From: Dehalococcoidia bacterium
GTDB lineage: Bacteria; Chloroflexota; Dehalococcoidia; Dehalococcoidales; Fen-1064
Reading direction: 5' to 3'
DNA length: 10,282 nucleotides
Assembly: GCA_003153955.1 (NCBI GenBank)
Contig: PMCB01000093.1
Span: 1 to 10,282, forward strand
Positions 1 to 7,521 of the stretch are shown here, piece by piece (the first letter of the stretch is position 1; every line of letters begins with the position of its first letter). A program made the translations under genes and the position numbers. The notes below the pieces were generated by a model. That model had not been told where the DNA came from. It did not search any database and saw only the letters and a program-made list of their open reading frames with translations.

Positions 1-528
1 GGTTTGGATTTCATTATCAATGTTCTATACAACAGGTGGGGCGAGACCGCCCGGGTTTTTGCCGGCGCTCTGCAACCGGCTTATGCTGCCGGTGTCGCGG
101 AAAGCAAGATACATTACTTCACGCCGCCGGTTCACGATAAAGATATTGTTATCACCAATGCTTTCGTCAAAGCCAGTGAAGCCAGTTCCTGTCTGAATGT
201 CGCTTATCCGGCCGTGGGACAGAAAGGCGGGGACGTGGTGCTGATCGCCAACGAACCGGCCGGGCAAATCGTTCACTATATGTTCGGCGCTTTCGGCTGC
301 GAAATCTGCGGGCCTGAGTATAAAGTGAAAGCGCTGCCCACAAAAGTAAAGCGGTTGATCGTCTATTCCGAATATCCTGATATCGCCGGCCGCAGCACAT
401 TCCCCAAATCGGAAAAAGTGCTGTTCCTCGATAAATGGGATGATGTTCTGAAAGTCCTCGCCGCCGATTATCCATCAGCCGCGGATGTCGCGGTTTTTCC
501 TTACGCTGAAATGCAATACACTATGTAG
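1..528 (+). CDS. LarA-like protein (lactate racemase superfamily), 3' part
   Basis: The frame is open from the first base of the window, so the true start lies upstream; 175 residues and a TAG stop are visible. The order of motifs fits the C-terminal half of the nickel-pincer LarA family: an opening DFIINV strand, an ADIV-like DIVITNAF strand near residue 50, then AYPAVGQKGG followed by a VVLIANEP strand. LarA enzymes racemise or epimerise 2-hydroxyacids and are about 420 residues long, so roughly the first 250 residues are missing, including the N-terminal active-site histidines. By eye, the Q-x2-K pair of characterised lactate racemases aligns with E-A-S-S here, which argues for a substrate other than lactate; that alignment is from memory and tentative. 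The dehydrogenase gene beginning about 100 bp downstream on the same strand would suit a shared hydroxyacid substrate. Family assignment is fairly secure, activity is not. Confidence 0.7.
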   Translation, partial: GLDFIINVLYNRWGETARVFAGALQPAYAAGVAESKIHYFTPPVHDKDIVITNAFVKASEASSCLNVAYPAVGQKGGDVVLIANEPAGQIVHYMFGAFGCEICGPEYKVKALPTKVKRLIVYSEYPDIAGRSTFPKSEKVLFLDKWDDVLKVLAADYPSAADVAVFPYAEMQYTM

Positions 529-548
529 GTTATTCCCAAATGTTAGTC

Positions 549-571
549 CTCTCTCCACCCGTGGGAGAGAG
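549..571. repeat. CTCTCTCC/GGAGAGAG inverted repeat in the intergenic gap
   Basis: An 8-bp perfect stem, CTCTCTCC at 549-556 and GGAGAGAG at 564-571, encloses a 7-nt loop; a further purine run (AGAGAGAGGGAGA) follows. The appearance resembles the CT/GA-rich REP-like hairpins scattered between genes in many bacterial genomes. It lacks a T-tract, so it is a poor intrinsic terminator, but it could stabilise the upstream mRNA end. It lies between the LarA-like stop and the next start and contains no gene. Only one copy is in the window, so repeat status is inferred from its look. Confidence 0.45.
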
Positions 572-629
572 CTAGAGAGAGGGAGATTGGTTATTCTGTC
601 GTTGTTAATTTGAAAGGGAGGGTTATTCC

Positions 630-1712
630 TTGGACGCACTGAAACTGAAAGAAAAAGATACCATCCGTATGACGGAATCAAACTTGCGTGAAACAACTGT
701 CGCTATTTTCGAAAAAATGGGCGTTCCCAAAGACGACTGCCGTCTGGCCGCCGACGTCCTGATTACCGCCGACCTGCGGGGTGTGGCCAGCCACGGTGTC
801 TCTAACATTCTTCAAAGGTATGTCGGGTTTTATAAAGATAAACTTGTCAATCCCACGCCTGAATGGAAAATTTTACGTGAGTCGCCTGCCGTCGCCAGCA
901 TTAACGCCGACGGCGGCCTGGGGATAATTATTGCCCCGAAAGCGATGCAAATCGCCATTGAAAAAGCGCGCAATGTCGGTGTGGGGATGGTCACCATTCA
1001 GAATGGCCGCCACCTCAGTATGGCGTCTTATCACGCGATGCTCGCGTTAAAGCATGACATGATCGGCATGTGCATGACTTCTACGATGCCGTTCATGATT
1101 CCCACTTTCGGCGCCGAGCCGCGGTTGGGCACAAATCCCATCGCGGTGGCTGCTCCCGCAGACAGGGAGGCCCCTTTTGTTTATGATGCCGCCACGACCG
1201 TTGTGGCGAATAATAAGGTTACTCTGGCCCGCCGCATGGGTGTCAAATTACCGCCCGGGTGGGTCGCTGATGCAGACGGTACCCCCATCATGCGGGAAGT
1301 GGACCCGCCGGCGCCAGGGGTTGACCGGCTCCTGCCTTTGGGCAGTATTAAAGAAATGGGCTCGCACAAAGGCTACGGTCTGGCCGGCGTGGTCGATATT
1401 TTCAGCGGGATACTGACCGGCGGCGGTTACGGCGCGAATAACGGCGGCAAGCACGTCTGCAACCACTGTGTCGTAGCTTATAATATCGAAACCTTTATGG
1501 ACGTGGCGGAGTTCAAACGCACCATGGATGAATGGCTCATGATGTTGAAAACCACCAAACCCGCTCCGGGTCATGACCGCGTGTTATATCCCGGGTTGCC
1601 TGAATCCGAATGTGAGAAGGAGTATAAAGCCAAAGGAATTCCGCTCCATCATGAAGTCGTGGAATGGCTGCGTAAAACCTGCTCCGACTACAAAGCCGCC
1701 TGCTACGTCTGA
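630..1712 (+). CDS. Malate/L-lactate dehydrogenase family oxidoreductase (Ldh_2)
   Basis: This 360-residue protein belongs to the Ldh_2 family of NAD(P)-dependent 2-hydroxyacid dehydrogenases (malate, L-sulfolactate, ureidoglycolate and 2,3-diketogulonate types), which do not use a classical Rossmann fold and act in the cytoplasm. Visible family marks are SHG at residues 54-56, the presumed catalytic His128 in NGRHLS, GTNP at 167-170, a YDAATT segment at 185-190, PPGW near 208-211, and GSHKGYGL at 244-251. Length is normal. The TTG start at 630 is preferred because AGGGAGG ends 7 nt before it; an in-frame ATG at 669 (residue 14) has no comparable site. The SHG-x2-R arginine seen in many members is Asn59 here, and NGRH replaces the commoner NSNH, so it is probably a less-studied subgroup. 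The LarA-like gene upstream could supply the matching stereoisomer. Family call is strong; the exact substrate is unknown. Confidence 0.85.
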   Translation: MDALKLKEKDTIRMTESNLRETTVAIFEKMGVPKDDCRLAADVLITADLRGVASHGVSNILQRYVGFYKDKLVNPTPEWKILRESPAVASINADGGLGIIIAPKAMQIAIEKARNVGVGMVTIQNGRHLSMASYHAMLALKHDMIGMCMTSTMPFMIPTFGAEPRLGTNPIAVAAPADREAPFVYDAATTVVANNKVTLARRMGVKLPPGWVADADGTPIMREVDPPAPGVDRLLPLGSIKEMGSHKGYGLAGVVDIFSGILTGGGYGANNGGKHVCNHCVVAYNIETFMDVAEFKRTMDEWLMMLKTTKPAPGHDRVLYPGLPESECEKEYKAKGIPLHHEVVEWLRKTCSDYKAACYV

Positions 1713-1737
1713 TTAAATAATTCTAAGGAGATTTATT

Positions 1738-3240
1738 ATGGACCACGTGAAAATCGATCTCGAACGGGTCGTCAGTGACATCGACCGCAATATTTTCGGC
1801 GGCTACCTGGAAAATCTCGTTTACGGAGGAATTTATTATCCCAAATCTCCTTACGCCGATAAAAACGGGCTCCGCGCCGATGTCTTCGAAGCCCTGCAGC
1901 GGATGAAATGCCCCAACATGCGTTTCCCCGGCGGCAATCTCGCCTCCGGCTACCGCTGGATGGACGCTGTCGGGCCGCCGGCCGACCGTCCCGCGCACCA
2001 CGATCTGGCTTGGAATTCCGTTGTCAATAATCAATTCGGCACCGATGAATTCATGCAATATTGCCGCAGATTGGGAACCGAGCCTTATATCTGCGTGAAT
2101 TGCGGAGACGGCGATATGCGGGAAGCCGCCGATTGGGTGGAATACTGCAACGGTAAAGGTGATTCCCATCTGGCGAAGTTGCGCCGTAAAAACGGCGGGG
2201 AATCTCCTTACAACGTCAAATACTGGGGCATCGGCAATGAAGTCGACGGCCCCTGGCAAATCGGTTTCAAAACCCCTCAGGAATATGCCCGTGCCTACAC
2301 CGAATTCAGTAAAGTCATGAAACTGGTGGACCCGAATATCAAACTCGTTGCCGCCGCTGTCAGCCTCTGGGACGACCATTCCCTGCCGCCGGATGCCCTG
2401 CCCGTAAAAAGCGAGTGGGTGGAACGCACTCAATTGATGCTGGAACAGGCGGGGGAACGCATCGATTACATGGCACTGCACCGCTATGCCCACCTGCATA
2501 ACGACGATTTATTCGAAAACTACATGGCCTTTATGAAAGATTTTGATGAACACCTGACGGCTTACGACGGCTTGATTCGCTCCGTTTGCCTGGAAAGGGG
2601 CATTAAACATCATATTGCCATCGCCATCGACGAGTGGGGCGTGTCCCGCCATCCCCGCGTGCAGCGTACGGAAAAAATGATTGTCAACACCGTGGATGCG
2701 ATGATGACCGCCCAGCATTTCAATTCCTTTATTCGCCATGCACGTTCGGTGCGCCTGGCGAACTTTACCGGTACGTTGACCTCGATGGGTGTGCGCTTAA
2801 TCCGCATCGATAAGCATGTTTTGCTGGAGCCGAATTTCTACCCCGTCGAACTGTACAGCCGCACCTGCGGGCAGCAGGCCGTGGATGTTTTTTGGGACGG
2901 TGATACCTTCTCCGGCACGTATAAAAATCGTACCTATTCCGGCATCCGCACGCTCGATATCGCCGCCACACTGGATGAATCCCGCCAGCAACTGGTCGTT
3001 TATGTCGTCAACCAGACCACGGATAAAGCCACCGAAGCCGCGATTTCGTTATCATCCGGGGAATTTGCGGGAGACGTCAAAGTATCCGTCATCAACGGTC
3101 CGGATATCAAAGCTCAGAATACTGAAGAAAATCCGCATCAGGTCATCACGCGGGAATCTGCCGTCAAAGCTTCCGGTAAATCTTTTACCTTTACCTTTGA
3201 ACCGCATTCCGTGACGGCACTGGTTTGTGCGGTTAAATAA
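1738..3240 (+). CDS. Alpha-L-arabinofuranosidase, GH51 family
   Basis: The 500-residue protein matches GH51 retaining arabinofuranosidases, which release terminal L-arabinofuranose from arabinan or arabinoxylan oligosaccharides. The N-terminal part carries GGYLENL near residue 21 and RFPGGN at 62-67. The acid/base glutamate is Glu168 in WGIGNEVDGPWQ and the nucleophile is Glu299 in IDEWG, each where a (beta/alpha)8 clan-A enzyme of this size has them. A substrate-binding-type HRY occurs near residue 248. The last 130 or so residues form the usual beta-sandwich, with NQTT and a final EPHSVTALV strand. No signal peptide is seen, so the enzyme should act in the cytoplasm on imported oligosaccharides. 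A TAAGGAG site 7 nt before the ATG fixes the start. It lies only 25 nt after the dehydrogenase stop, so co-transcription is likely. Close relatives include enzymes acting on other furanosides, so linkage preference is open. Confidence 0.93.
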   Translation: MDHVKIDLERVVSDIDRNIFGGYLENLVYGGIYYPKSPYADKNGLRADVFEALQRMKCPNMRFPGGNLASGYRWMDAVGPPADRPAHHDLAWNSVVNNQFGTDEFMQYCRRLGTEPYICVNCGDGDMREAADWVEYCNGKGDSHLAKLRRKNGGESPYNVKYWGIGNEVDGPWQIGFKTPQEYARAYTEFSKVMKLVDPNIKLVAAAVSLWDDHSLPPDALPVKSEWVERTQLMLEQAGERIDYMALHRYAHLHNDDLFENYMAFMKDFDEHLTAYDGLIRSVCLERGIKHHIAIAIDEWGVSRHPRVQRTEKMIVNTVDAMMTAQHFNSFIRHARSVRLANFTGTLTSMGVRLIRIDKHVLLEPNFYPVELYSRTCGQQAVDVFWDGDTFSGTYKNRTYSGIRTLDIAATLDESRQQLVVYVVNQTTDKATEAAISLSSGEFAGDVKVSVINGPDIKAQNTEENPHQVITRESAVKASGKSFTFTFEPHSVTALVCAVK

Positions 3241-3266
3241 TTACCATCCGGAAATATATAATCTGA

Positions 3267-3290
3267 GGCGGCGGACAATTGTCCGCCGCC
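3267..3290 (+). terminator. Perfect 24-bp palindrome, probable terminator after the GH51 gene
   Basis: GGCGGCGGAC-AATT-GTCCGCCGCC is a perfect palindrome that can form a 10-bp, very GC-rich stem with a 4-nt loop, starting 26 nt after the arabinofuranosidase stop. The following bases, ATCTTTAGTT, are only weakly T-rich, so it is an imperfect rho-independent terminator. Position and strength make termination or 3'-end protection the likeliest role. A palindromic protein-binding site is a weaker alternative. Confidence 0.7.
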
Positions 3291-3373
3291 ATCTTTAGTT
3301 ATCAACAGTTTGTACTCTCTCGAAAATCATCCTCGCCGGAAAATAATTTTTCTGGAATTTACACTATCAATGA

Positions 3374-3402
3374 TTGACTTATTTACATAGACGGACTAGC
3401 AT
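3374..3402 (+). promoter_or_regulatory. Sigma-70-type promoter for the B12 sensor module
   Basis: TTGACT at 3374-3379 and TAGCAT at 3397-3402 are separated by exactly 17 nt; they match the consensus at 5/6 and 4/6 positions. This puts a transcript start near 3409, about 35-40 nt ahead of the proposed ATG at 3446. An imperfect hairpin, CCGGAAAA-TAAT-TTTTCTGG at 3336-3355, sits about 20 nt upstream and could be an operator, but nothing shows what would bind it. Confidence 0.5.
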
Positions 3403-3445
3403 TGGGCTAGATTCCTATCTGGGTAGAAGGAGTGCCGGCAACATA

Positions 3446-4498
3446 ATGACACTGGAAAAACAGCTCGGCGAAGCCATTTATTCCCAAATCAATCAACTTT
3501 CCGACCGGATGGCTGCCTTACAACAAACCCCAAGAGCAGATATTTCCCCGCAATACGGCCTCAACGACCTGAAATATCGTGAATATGGGCAGCATGACCT
3601 ATATCAGTTGGCGGAAGCGATGATTGCGAATAACCCGCCGCAGTTCGCCCGGTATATTGTCTGGCAGCGCGCCATGCTGCGGGGTCACCGGGTACCCGAT
3701 TTCTTTACTGAATTGCAGCTGCAAAGTGAACAAACGGTGCTCATGGGAGCCTTTTCTACGGATTACCACTCAGTAATTGTCCGGCTCCTGCAAGCCGCCG
3801 CAGAAGCGCTGCATGAAACGGAGAAAACCGGGCTTTCATCAACTCAAAATACGCTCCAGTCAAAACTGATGGCGCGATACATGGAAACGCTTTTAGCTGG
3901 TAACCGGGAAGAGGCCGCAGAACTCATTATGAAAGCGGTGGAGAACGGGGTCAGTATCCGGGATATTTATCTTGAAGTTTTTAAACCCGGTCTTTATGAA
4001 GTCGGCAGGCTGTGGCAAAGCGGTCAGATTACCGTCGCTCATGAACATTATTTTACCGCCGCCACCCAGCTCATCATGTCTGAACTTTACCCTCGCATCC
4101 ACCGGCATACTGCCCAAAACAGGGGGGTCGTGGTTGCCGCCTGTGTATCCGGGGAATTGCATGAAATCGGCCTGAGAATGAGCGCCGACCTGCTGGAACT
4201 GGAAGGCTGGCAGACTTATTATCTTGGCGCAAACACTCCGGCGATGAGTATTGTTGACATCATGCGGGAGAAAAAAGCCCGGCTTTTGGTTTTATCGATG
4301 TGCCTTCCGATTAACGGTCCGGAGCTGAGGGCCCTGATTGCTATGGTCAGGCAGCAGTTGGGCGGTAGCGTCAAAATCATCATCGGCGGCTACAGTATTT
4401 CATCTGACCCTGTGTACGCGGCTTCTTTCGGCGCGGATGATGTCGCGGTTGATGCGGGGGATGCTCCTGCCATCGCGGCCGGGTTATTGGGGAGGTGA
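3446..4498 (+). CDS. CarH-like B12-binding sensor without a DNA-binding domain
   Basis: This 350-residue cytoplasmic protein ends in a cobalamin-binding module. Residues about 130-215 form the helical cap (B12-binding_2) and carry W190-x9-E200-H201, the motif that caps the upper face of adenosylcobalamin in CarH-type photoreceptors. Residues about 225-345 form the Rossmann-like B12 domain with E237-x-H239-x2-G242 (the CarA/CarH form of D-x-H-x2-G, with His239 the presumed lower ligand), S284 in LSMCL, and GG at 314-315. Residues 1-125 are helical and show no MerR helix-turn-helix, PAS or kinase domain; DLYQLAEAM and FARYIVWQRAML are visible there. It therefore probably signals by protein contact, as DNA-binding-free B12 photoreceptors such as AerR do. 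The ATG at 3446 is preferred; AGAAGGAG (3425-3432) is rather far at 13 nt. The TTG at 3374 is in frame but falls inside the promoter. A methyltransferase corrinoid protein is a less likely alternative. Confidence 0.82.
   Translation: MTLEKQLGEAIYSQINQLSDRMAALQQTPRADISPQYGLNDLKYREYGQHDLYQLAEAMIANNPPQFARYIVWQRAMLRGHRVPDFFTELQLQSEQTVLMGAFSTDYHSVIVRLLQAAAEALHETEKTGLSSTQNTLQSKLMARYMETLLAGNREEAAELIMKAVENGVSIRDIYLEVFKPGLYEVGRLWQSGQITVAHEHYFTAATQLIMSELYPRIHRHTAQNRGVVVAACVSGELHEIGLRMSADLLELEGWQTYYLGANTPAMSIVDIMREKKARLLVLSMCLPINGPELRALIAMVRQQLGGSVKIIIGGYSISSDPVYAASFGADDVAVDAGDAPAIAAGLLGR
4491..4498 (+). promoter_or_regulatory. Ribosome binding site overlapping the upstream stop codon
   Basis: GGAGGTGA is a full Shine-Dalgarno match and includes the TGA stop of the B12 sensor gene. 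It lies 5 nt before the ATG at 4504. This decides the start of the next gene against an in-frame GTG at 4495 inside the site, and suggests translational coupling of the two proteins. Confidence 0.85.
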
Positions 4499-4503
4499 AA
4501 CCA

Positions 4504-4842
4504 ATGTCGGACGAAAACAAACTGCCTGTATTCCATTCATCAGATGATATGCAATGGCACGAAGCCACCAGTAAGCTGATGAATGAGCTGATTGCCGTAA
4601 AACGCGATTTACAGCAAAAAACAATGGAATTGCAGGAAGCCCTGGATCAGGTAAAACAGCTCAAAGGTTTATTGCCGATTTGCGCTTCCTGTAAAAAAAT
4701 CAGGGATGATAAAGGGTACTGGCAATCCGTAGAACACTATATTTCCGCACATACGGAAGCGCAATTCAGCCACGACATCTGTCCCGAGTGCATGAAAAAG
4801 TTATATCCTGAATACTGCGAAAAGCCCCGGGTAGATAAATAA
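4504..4842 (+). CDS. Small coiled-coil / double-CxxC protein, partner of the B12 sensor
   Basis: The 112-residue protein has a charged helical stretch at about residues 20-55 likely to form a coiled coil, then a compact module LLPICASCKKIRDD with C60-x2-C63, a GYW at 71-73, and a second pair C93-x2-C96 in ICPECMKKLYP, with His90 just before it. Four cysteines as two CxxC pairs suggest a bound zinc or a redox site. I recognise this module as a tail often found at the C-terminus of sensor proteins, following PAS or receiver domains in many anaerobes and deltaproteobacteria; its function is not established. Here it stands alone, with no sensory domain of its own, directly after a B12-binding sensor and probably translated with it. 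Inference: it is the output or adaptor subunit of that sensor. No signal peptide or membrane segment is seen. Recognition of the module is confident, role is not. Confidence 0.8.
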   Translation: MSDENKLPVFHSSDDMQWHEATSKLMNELIAVKRDLQQKTMELQEALDQVKQLKGLLPICASCKKIRDDKGYWQSVEHYISAHTEAQFSHDICPECMKKLYPEYCEKPRVDK

Positions 4843-4896
4843 TACGAGAATCGTGCCCCCTAAATTAATCAGCCGGTCCCTGAAAGCGCATTAGCC

Positions 4897-5982
4897 TTAT
4901 TTCGTTTCTTTCACCAGTTTCATGTTTGCAGCTATTTTCTTCTGTTCGGCGGCTTTAAAATTGACGATGCTGCGGCTTTTGTGCGTTTTCAAAAATTCCT
5001 GCATTGATTCGAATAGCAGTGTTAAAGTACGCTGCCCGGTTTGCATCGTGGCTCCTGCCAGGTGCGGCGTCAGGCTGACATTATTCAATTTAAGCAGCGG
5101 GTCGTCTTTACTCAACGGTTCCTGCCAGAAAACATCCAGCGCCGCTCCTTTTATCTGCTTTGTCTGCAATGCTTTAATCAAAGCTTCGCGGTCAATCAGG
5201 TCGGCGCGGGCCGTGTTAATCAGGTAGGCGGTCGGTTTCATCAGTTTCAGTTCGGTTTCACCGATGATGTTTTGTGTTTCGGGAGTTAAACGGCTGTGCA
5301 GCGAAACAAAGTCGGATTGACTTAAAAGTTCTTTAAGCTCAACCCGTTTTGCCCCGTATTCGGCCAGAATTTCATCCGGGATGTAAGGGTCGTAAGCCAG
5401 AATTTTGACATTGAACCCCTTTAATCTCTCGCTAAGTTTCTGAGAAACAGCCCCGAAACCGATCAGCCCGATTGTCGAACCGTAGATTTCCGAAGGGTTC
5501 GTTTCCGGTTTCCACCATTGCCCGTTCTGCAGCGCGTGGTAGCCGATGCTGGTATTCCTGGATAACGCCAGCATGTGGGCCAGGGCAAATTCCGCCACGG
5601 CATTCGCCGTCCTGCCCGAATTATTAAATACGACGATATTCCTCTTACTTGCGGCTTCCACGTTGATATTTTCGCAGCCTCCACGCAGGCAGCCGATAAC
5701 TTCCAGGCTTTTCGCTTTTTCAATTACTTCGCCTGTCACCGGTGCAAAATGAGTGATGATAATTTCAGGGTCGAATTCTTTTATCATTTCCATGATGCCG
5801 GGAATCGGCATCCCTACTTCCGGGCCGTTCTTTTCAATATTCAGGTTTTCTTTGGAAAAAACATCCCGCGCGGTCGGCGGCCATCTTAAATAACGGACTT
5901 CAGCACCGGGGAATGTCTCTTTCAGCACCTTGCCCAGCTGCTCTTCTTTAATCACCATATCGGTCAAACCCAGAATTTTCAT
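4897..5982 (-). CDS. D-isomer-specific 2-hydroxyacid dehydrogenase (SerA/YoaD-like)
   Basis: This 361-residue NAD-dependent dehydrogenase interconverts a 2-ketoacid and its D-2-hydroxyacid in the cytoplasm. The catalytic domain has RGGCENIN at 100-107. The Rossmann domain has the dinucleotide loop G172-L-I-G175-F-G177 and then an acidic Asp198 after LAY that favours NAD. The catalytic triad is complete: Arg259 in NTARAD, Glu288 in DVFWQEP and His307 in TPHLAGA. It has no C-terminal ACT domain, unlike long SerA proteins, so serine-type feedback is not expected; the last 25 residues form a lysine-rich tail. The ATG has GGGAG 7 nt upstream and comes 18 nt after the kinase stop, making it the third gene of the aldolase-kinase operon. 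The kinase-dehydrogenase order recalls B. subtilis yoaC-yoaD. Phosphoglycerate, hydroxypyruvate, glyoxylate or a pathway-specific acid are possible substrates. The gene converges on the sensor module with 54 bp between them and no clear terminator hairpin. Confidence 0.87.
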   Translation of the reverse strand: MKILGLTDMVIKEEQLGKVLKETFPGAEVRYLRWPPTARDVFSKENLNIEKNGPEVGMPIPGIMEMIKEFDPEIIITHFAPVTGEVIEKAKSLEVIGCLRGGCENINVEAASKRNIVVFNNSGRTANAVAEFALAHMLALSRNTSIGYHALQNGQWWKPETNPSEIYGSTIGLIGFGAVSQKLSERLKGFNVKILAYDPYIPDEILAEYGAKRVELKELLSQSDFVSLHSRLTPETQNIIGETELKLMKPTAYLINTARADLIDREALIKALQTKQIKGAALDVFWQEPLSKDDPLLKLNNVSLTPHLAGATMQTGQRTLTLLFESMQEFLKTHKSRSIVNFKAAEQKKIAANMKLVKETK

Positions 5983-6000
5983 AATGTCTCCCTTAGTGTA

Positions 6001-7503
6001 CTACCGTATATTATAAAGCTCTTTGCTCACCGGTGTTAAGGTTTTCACCAGATGTTTGTATATTTCGTGCTGTCTTTGATATAGCTCCTGGATTCCCGGC
6101 TGCGGCCGGTAAGTTGCCTTGATTTTAACCGCGGCTTTAATTGCTTCTTCATAAGAAGTGTAAACGCCGGTTGCTGTTCCAGCCAGCAGGGCTGCGCCTA
6201 AAGCTGAGGCTTCCTCCACCGCCGGCGCCTCCACTGTCTTCCCGCTGATATCCGCCTTTAATTGCAGCCAATTGGTTGATTTTGCCGGTCCGCCGCAAGC
6301 CCGGATGATATCTATCGGAGTGCCGCCCTGTTCCTCCAATCGGCTCAGCATTAATGTCATCTCGTGGGTAATCCCCTCTACAATGGCCTGGAACATTTGC
6401 TGCCGGGTAGTATCCAGAGTTAATCCCAGGAATGCCCCCCTTGCCAGGGAGTCGCCGGCGCTGCCCGCAAAATAGGGGAGGACCATCACTGTGCCACCTT
6501 CAAATTTCAAAGGCGCAAACATCCGGTCGTAAGTATTTTGCCCGGCGTTTTTTGTCGGAGGTTCGAATTCGTCGCGGAACCAGCGCACAGTCGAACCGCT
6601 GGTCGCCAGCGCGGAACTGACAACATAAGTATCTTTGAACAAATAGCAGTTGGAGTTAATATCGTTTTTCAAGGCTTTTTGCGTCAGTACCGGTTTCATT
6701 TTGACGCAGGCTGCCCTTTCAAAAGTACCTCCGATATCTGCTGCTGTCCGGGGCGTTGCTTGCGTAACTCCTGTGCCCAATATCCCGCAATGCGCGTCAT
6801 ATCCTCCCGCCACAAACTGCACTCCCGGCGGCAGCCCGAGTTCGGTTCGTACTTCCGGTCCAATTTCGCCTAAAACATAATCGGCAGCGACCGTTTCGCT
6901 GAACAGGCTGCGGCTCAATCCGAATTCTTTTAGCAGCGTGTCGGAATAATCCTGCTTCCGGATATCATATGGGAGACTGGAGGCGGCCGTGGCATAGTCA
7001 ATTATTGCCGGAAACCCCAGGCGGGTTCTGATAAAGTCAGAAAAAGTCATGAATTTCCAGGTTTGACGGAACGTATCCGGCTCATGTTTTTTCAGCCAGA
7101 TAATTTTACATAATCCGCTGGCCGGACGCAGCCGTCCGCCTCTGATCCTGAAATATTCCGTTTCTCCGATAACGTCTCGAATCGTGACGGTCTCTTCTGT
7201 CGACCGGTTGTCTTGCGAAAGGATTCCGTTACGGATTGCCGTCCCATCCCGCCGTACCGGTACAATATTATTGGACATGCAGGATAGGCAAACGGCTTTA
7301 ATTTTCTTGCCGTGCTGCTTTGCCGTCTCCCGGACAGTCTGCCGGAAAGCATCCCAGATTGTTTCCGCATCCAGTTCCGCCCATCCCGGCCGGGGGGAGG
7401 TAAAGGAATATTCCCGGTAGGTCGAGGCAATAATCCCGCCCGTCTCACTAAAAAGGACGGATCTGGTACCGCCGGTACCAATATCGACACTGAGTAAGGC
7501 CAT
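6001..7503 (-). CDS. FGGY-family carbohydrate kinase
   Basis: The 500-residue protein has the full FGGY layout of two actin-like domains: the ATP phosphate loop DIGTGGTRS from residue 7, the catalytic base Asp236 in GGYDAHCGILGTG, a second nucleotide-binding segment with ADIGGTFE near 255-262, the family signature around GGPAKSTNWLQLKADISG at 404-421, and the terminal EASALGAA helix at 431-438. Members transfer the ATP gamma-phosphate to a sugar, polyol or ketose such as xylulose, ribulose, erythritol or autoinducer-2. The sequence resembles xylulokinase/LsrK/YoaC-type proteins, but substrate cannot be read from it. The ATG is 18 nt after the aldolase stop and has only a weak GGGA site, so translation may depend on the upstream gene. 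As the middle gene of the operon it most likely makes the phosphorylated substrate for the aldolase. A gluconate or glycerol kinase role is less likely but not excluded. Confidence 0.9.
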   Translation of the reverse strand: MALLSVDIGTGGTRSVLFSETGGIIASTYREYSFTSPRPGWAELDAETIWDAFRQTVRETAKQHGKKIKAVCLSCMSNNIVPVRRDGTAIRNGILSQDNRSTEETVTIRDVIGETEYFRIRGGRLRPASGLCKIIWLKKHEPDTFRQTWKFMTFSDFIRTRLGFPAIIDYATAASSLPYDIRKQDYSDTLLKEFGLSRSLFSETVAADYVLGEIGPEVRTELGLPPGVQFVAGGYDAHCGILGTGVTQATPRTAADIGGTFERAACVKMKPVLTQKALKNDINSNCYLFKDTYVVSSALATSGSTVRWFRDEFEPPTKNAGQNTYDRMFAPLKFEGGTVMVLPYFAGSAGDSLARGAFLGLTLDTTRQQMFQAIVEGITHEMTLMLSRLEEQGGTPIDIIRACGGPAKSTNWLQLKADISGKTVEAPAVEEASALGAALLAGTATGVYTSYEEAIKAAVKIKATYRPQPGIQELYQRQHEIYKHLVKTLTPVSKELYNIR

Positions 7504-7521
7504 GTCTGTTTTTCTGTCCCG

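Noticed and set aside
1723..2499. Open frame of 258 codons on the minus strand opposite the arabinofuranosidase
   Set aside because: It lies entirely within the confidently assigned GH51 gene, has no recognisable domain, and reflects codon bias of the sense strand.
3374..3445. N-terminal extension of the B12 sensor by 24 codons from a TTG
   Set aside because: The TTG is the first triplet of the likely -35 box and has no ribosome site; the extension has no recognisable features.
4495..4503. GTG start at 4495 for the CxxC protein
   Set aside because: The GTG is part of the Shine-Dalgarno sequence itself; the ATG at 4504 is correctly spaced.
4843..4896. Terminator between the convergent CxxC and dehydrogenase genes
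   Set aside because: No stem with a following T-tract on either strand could be found in these 54 bases.
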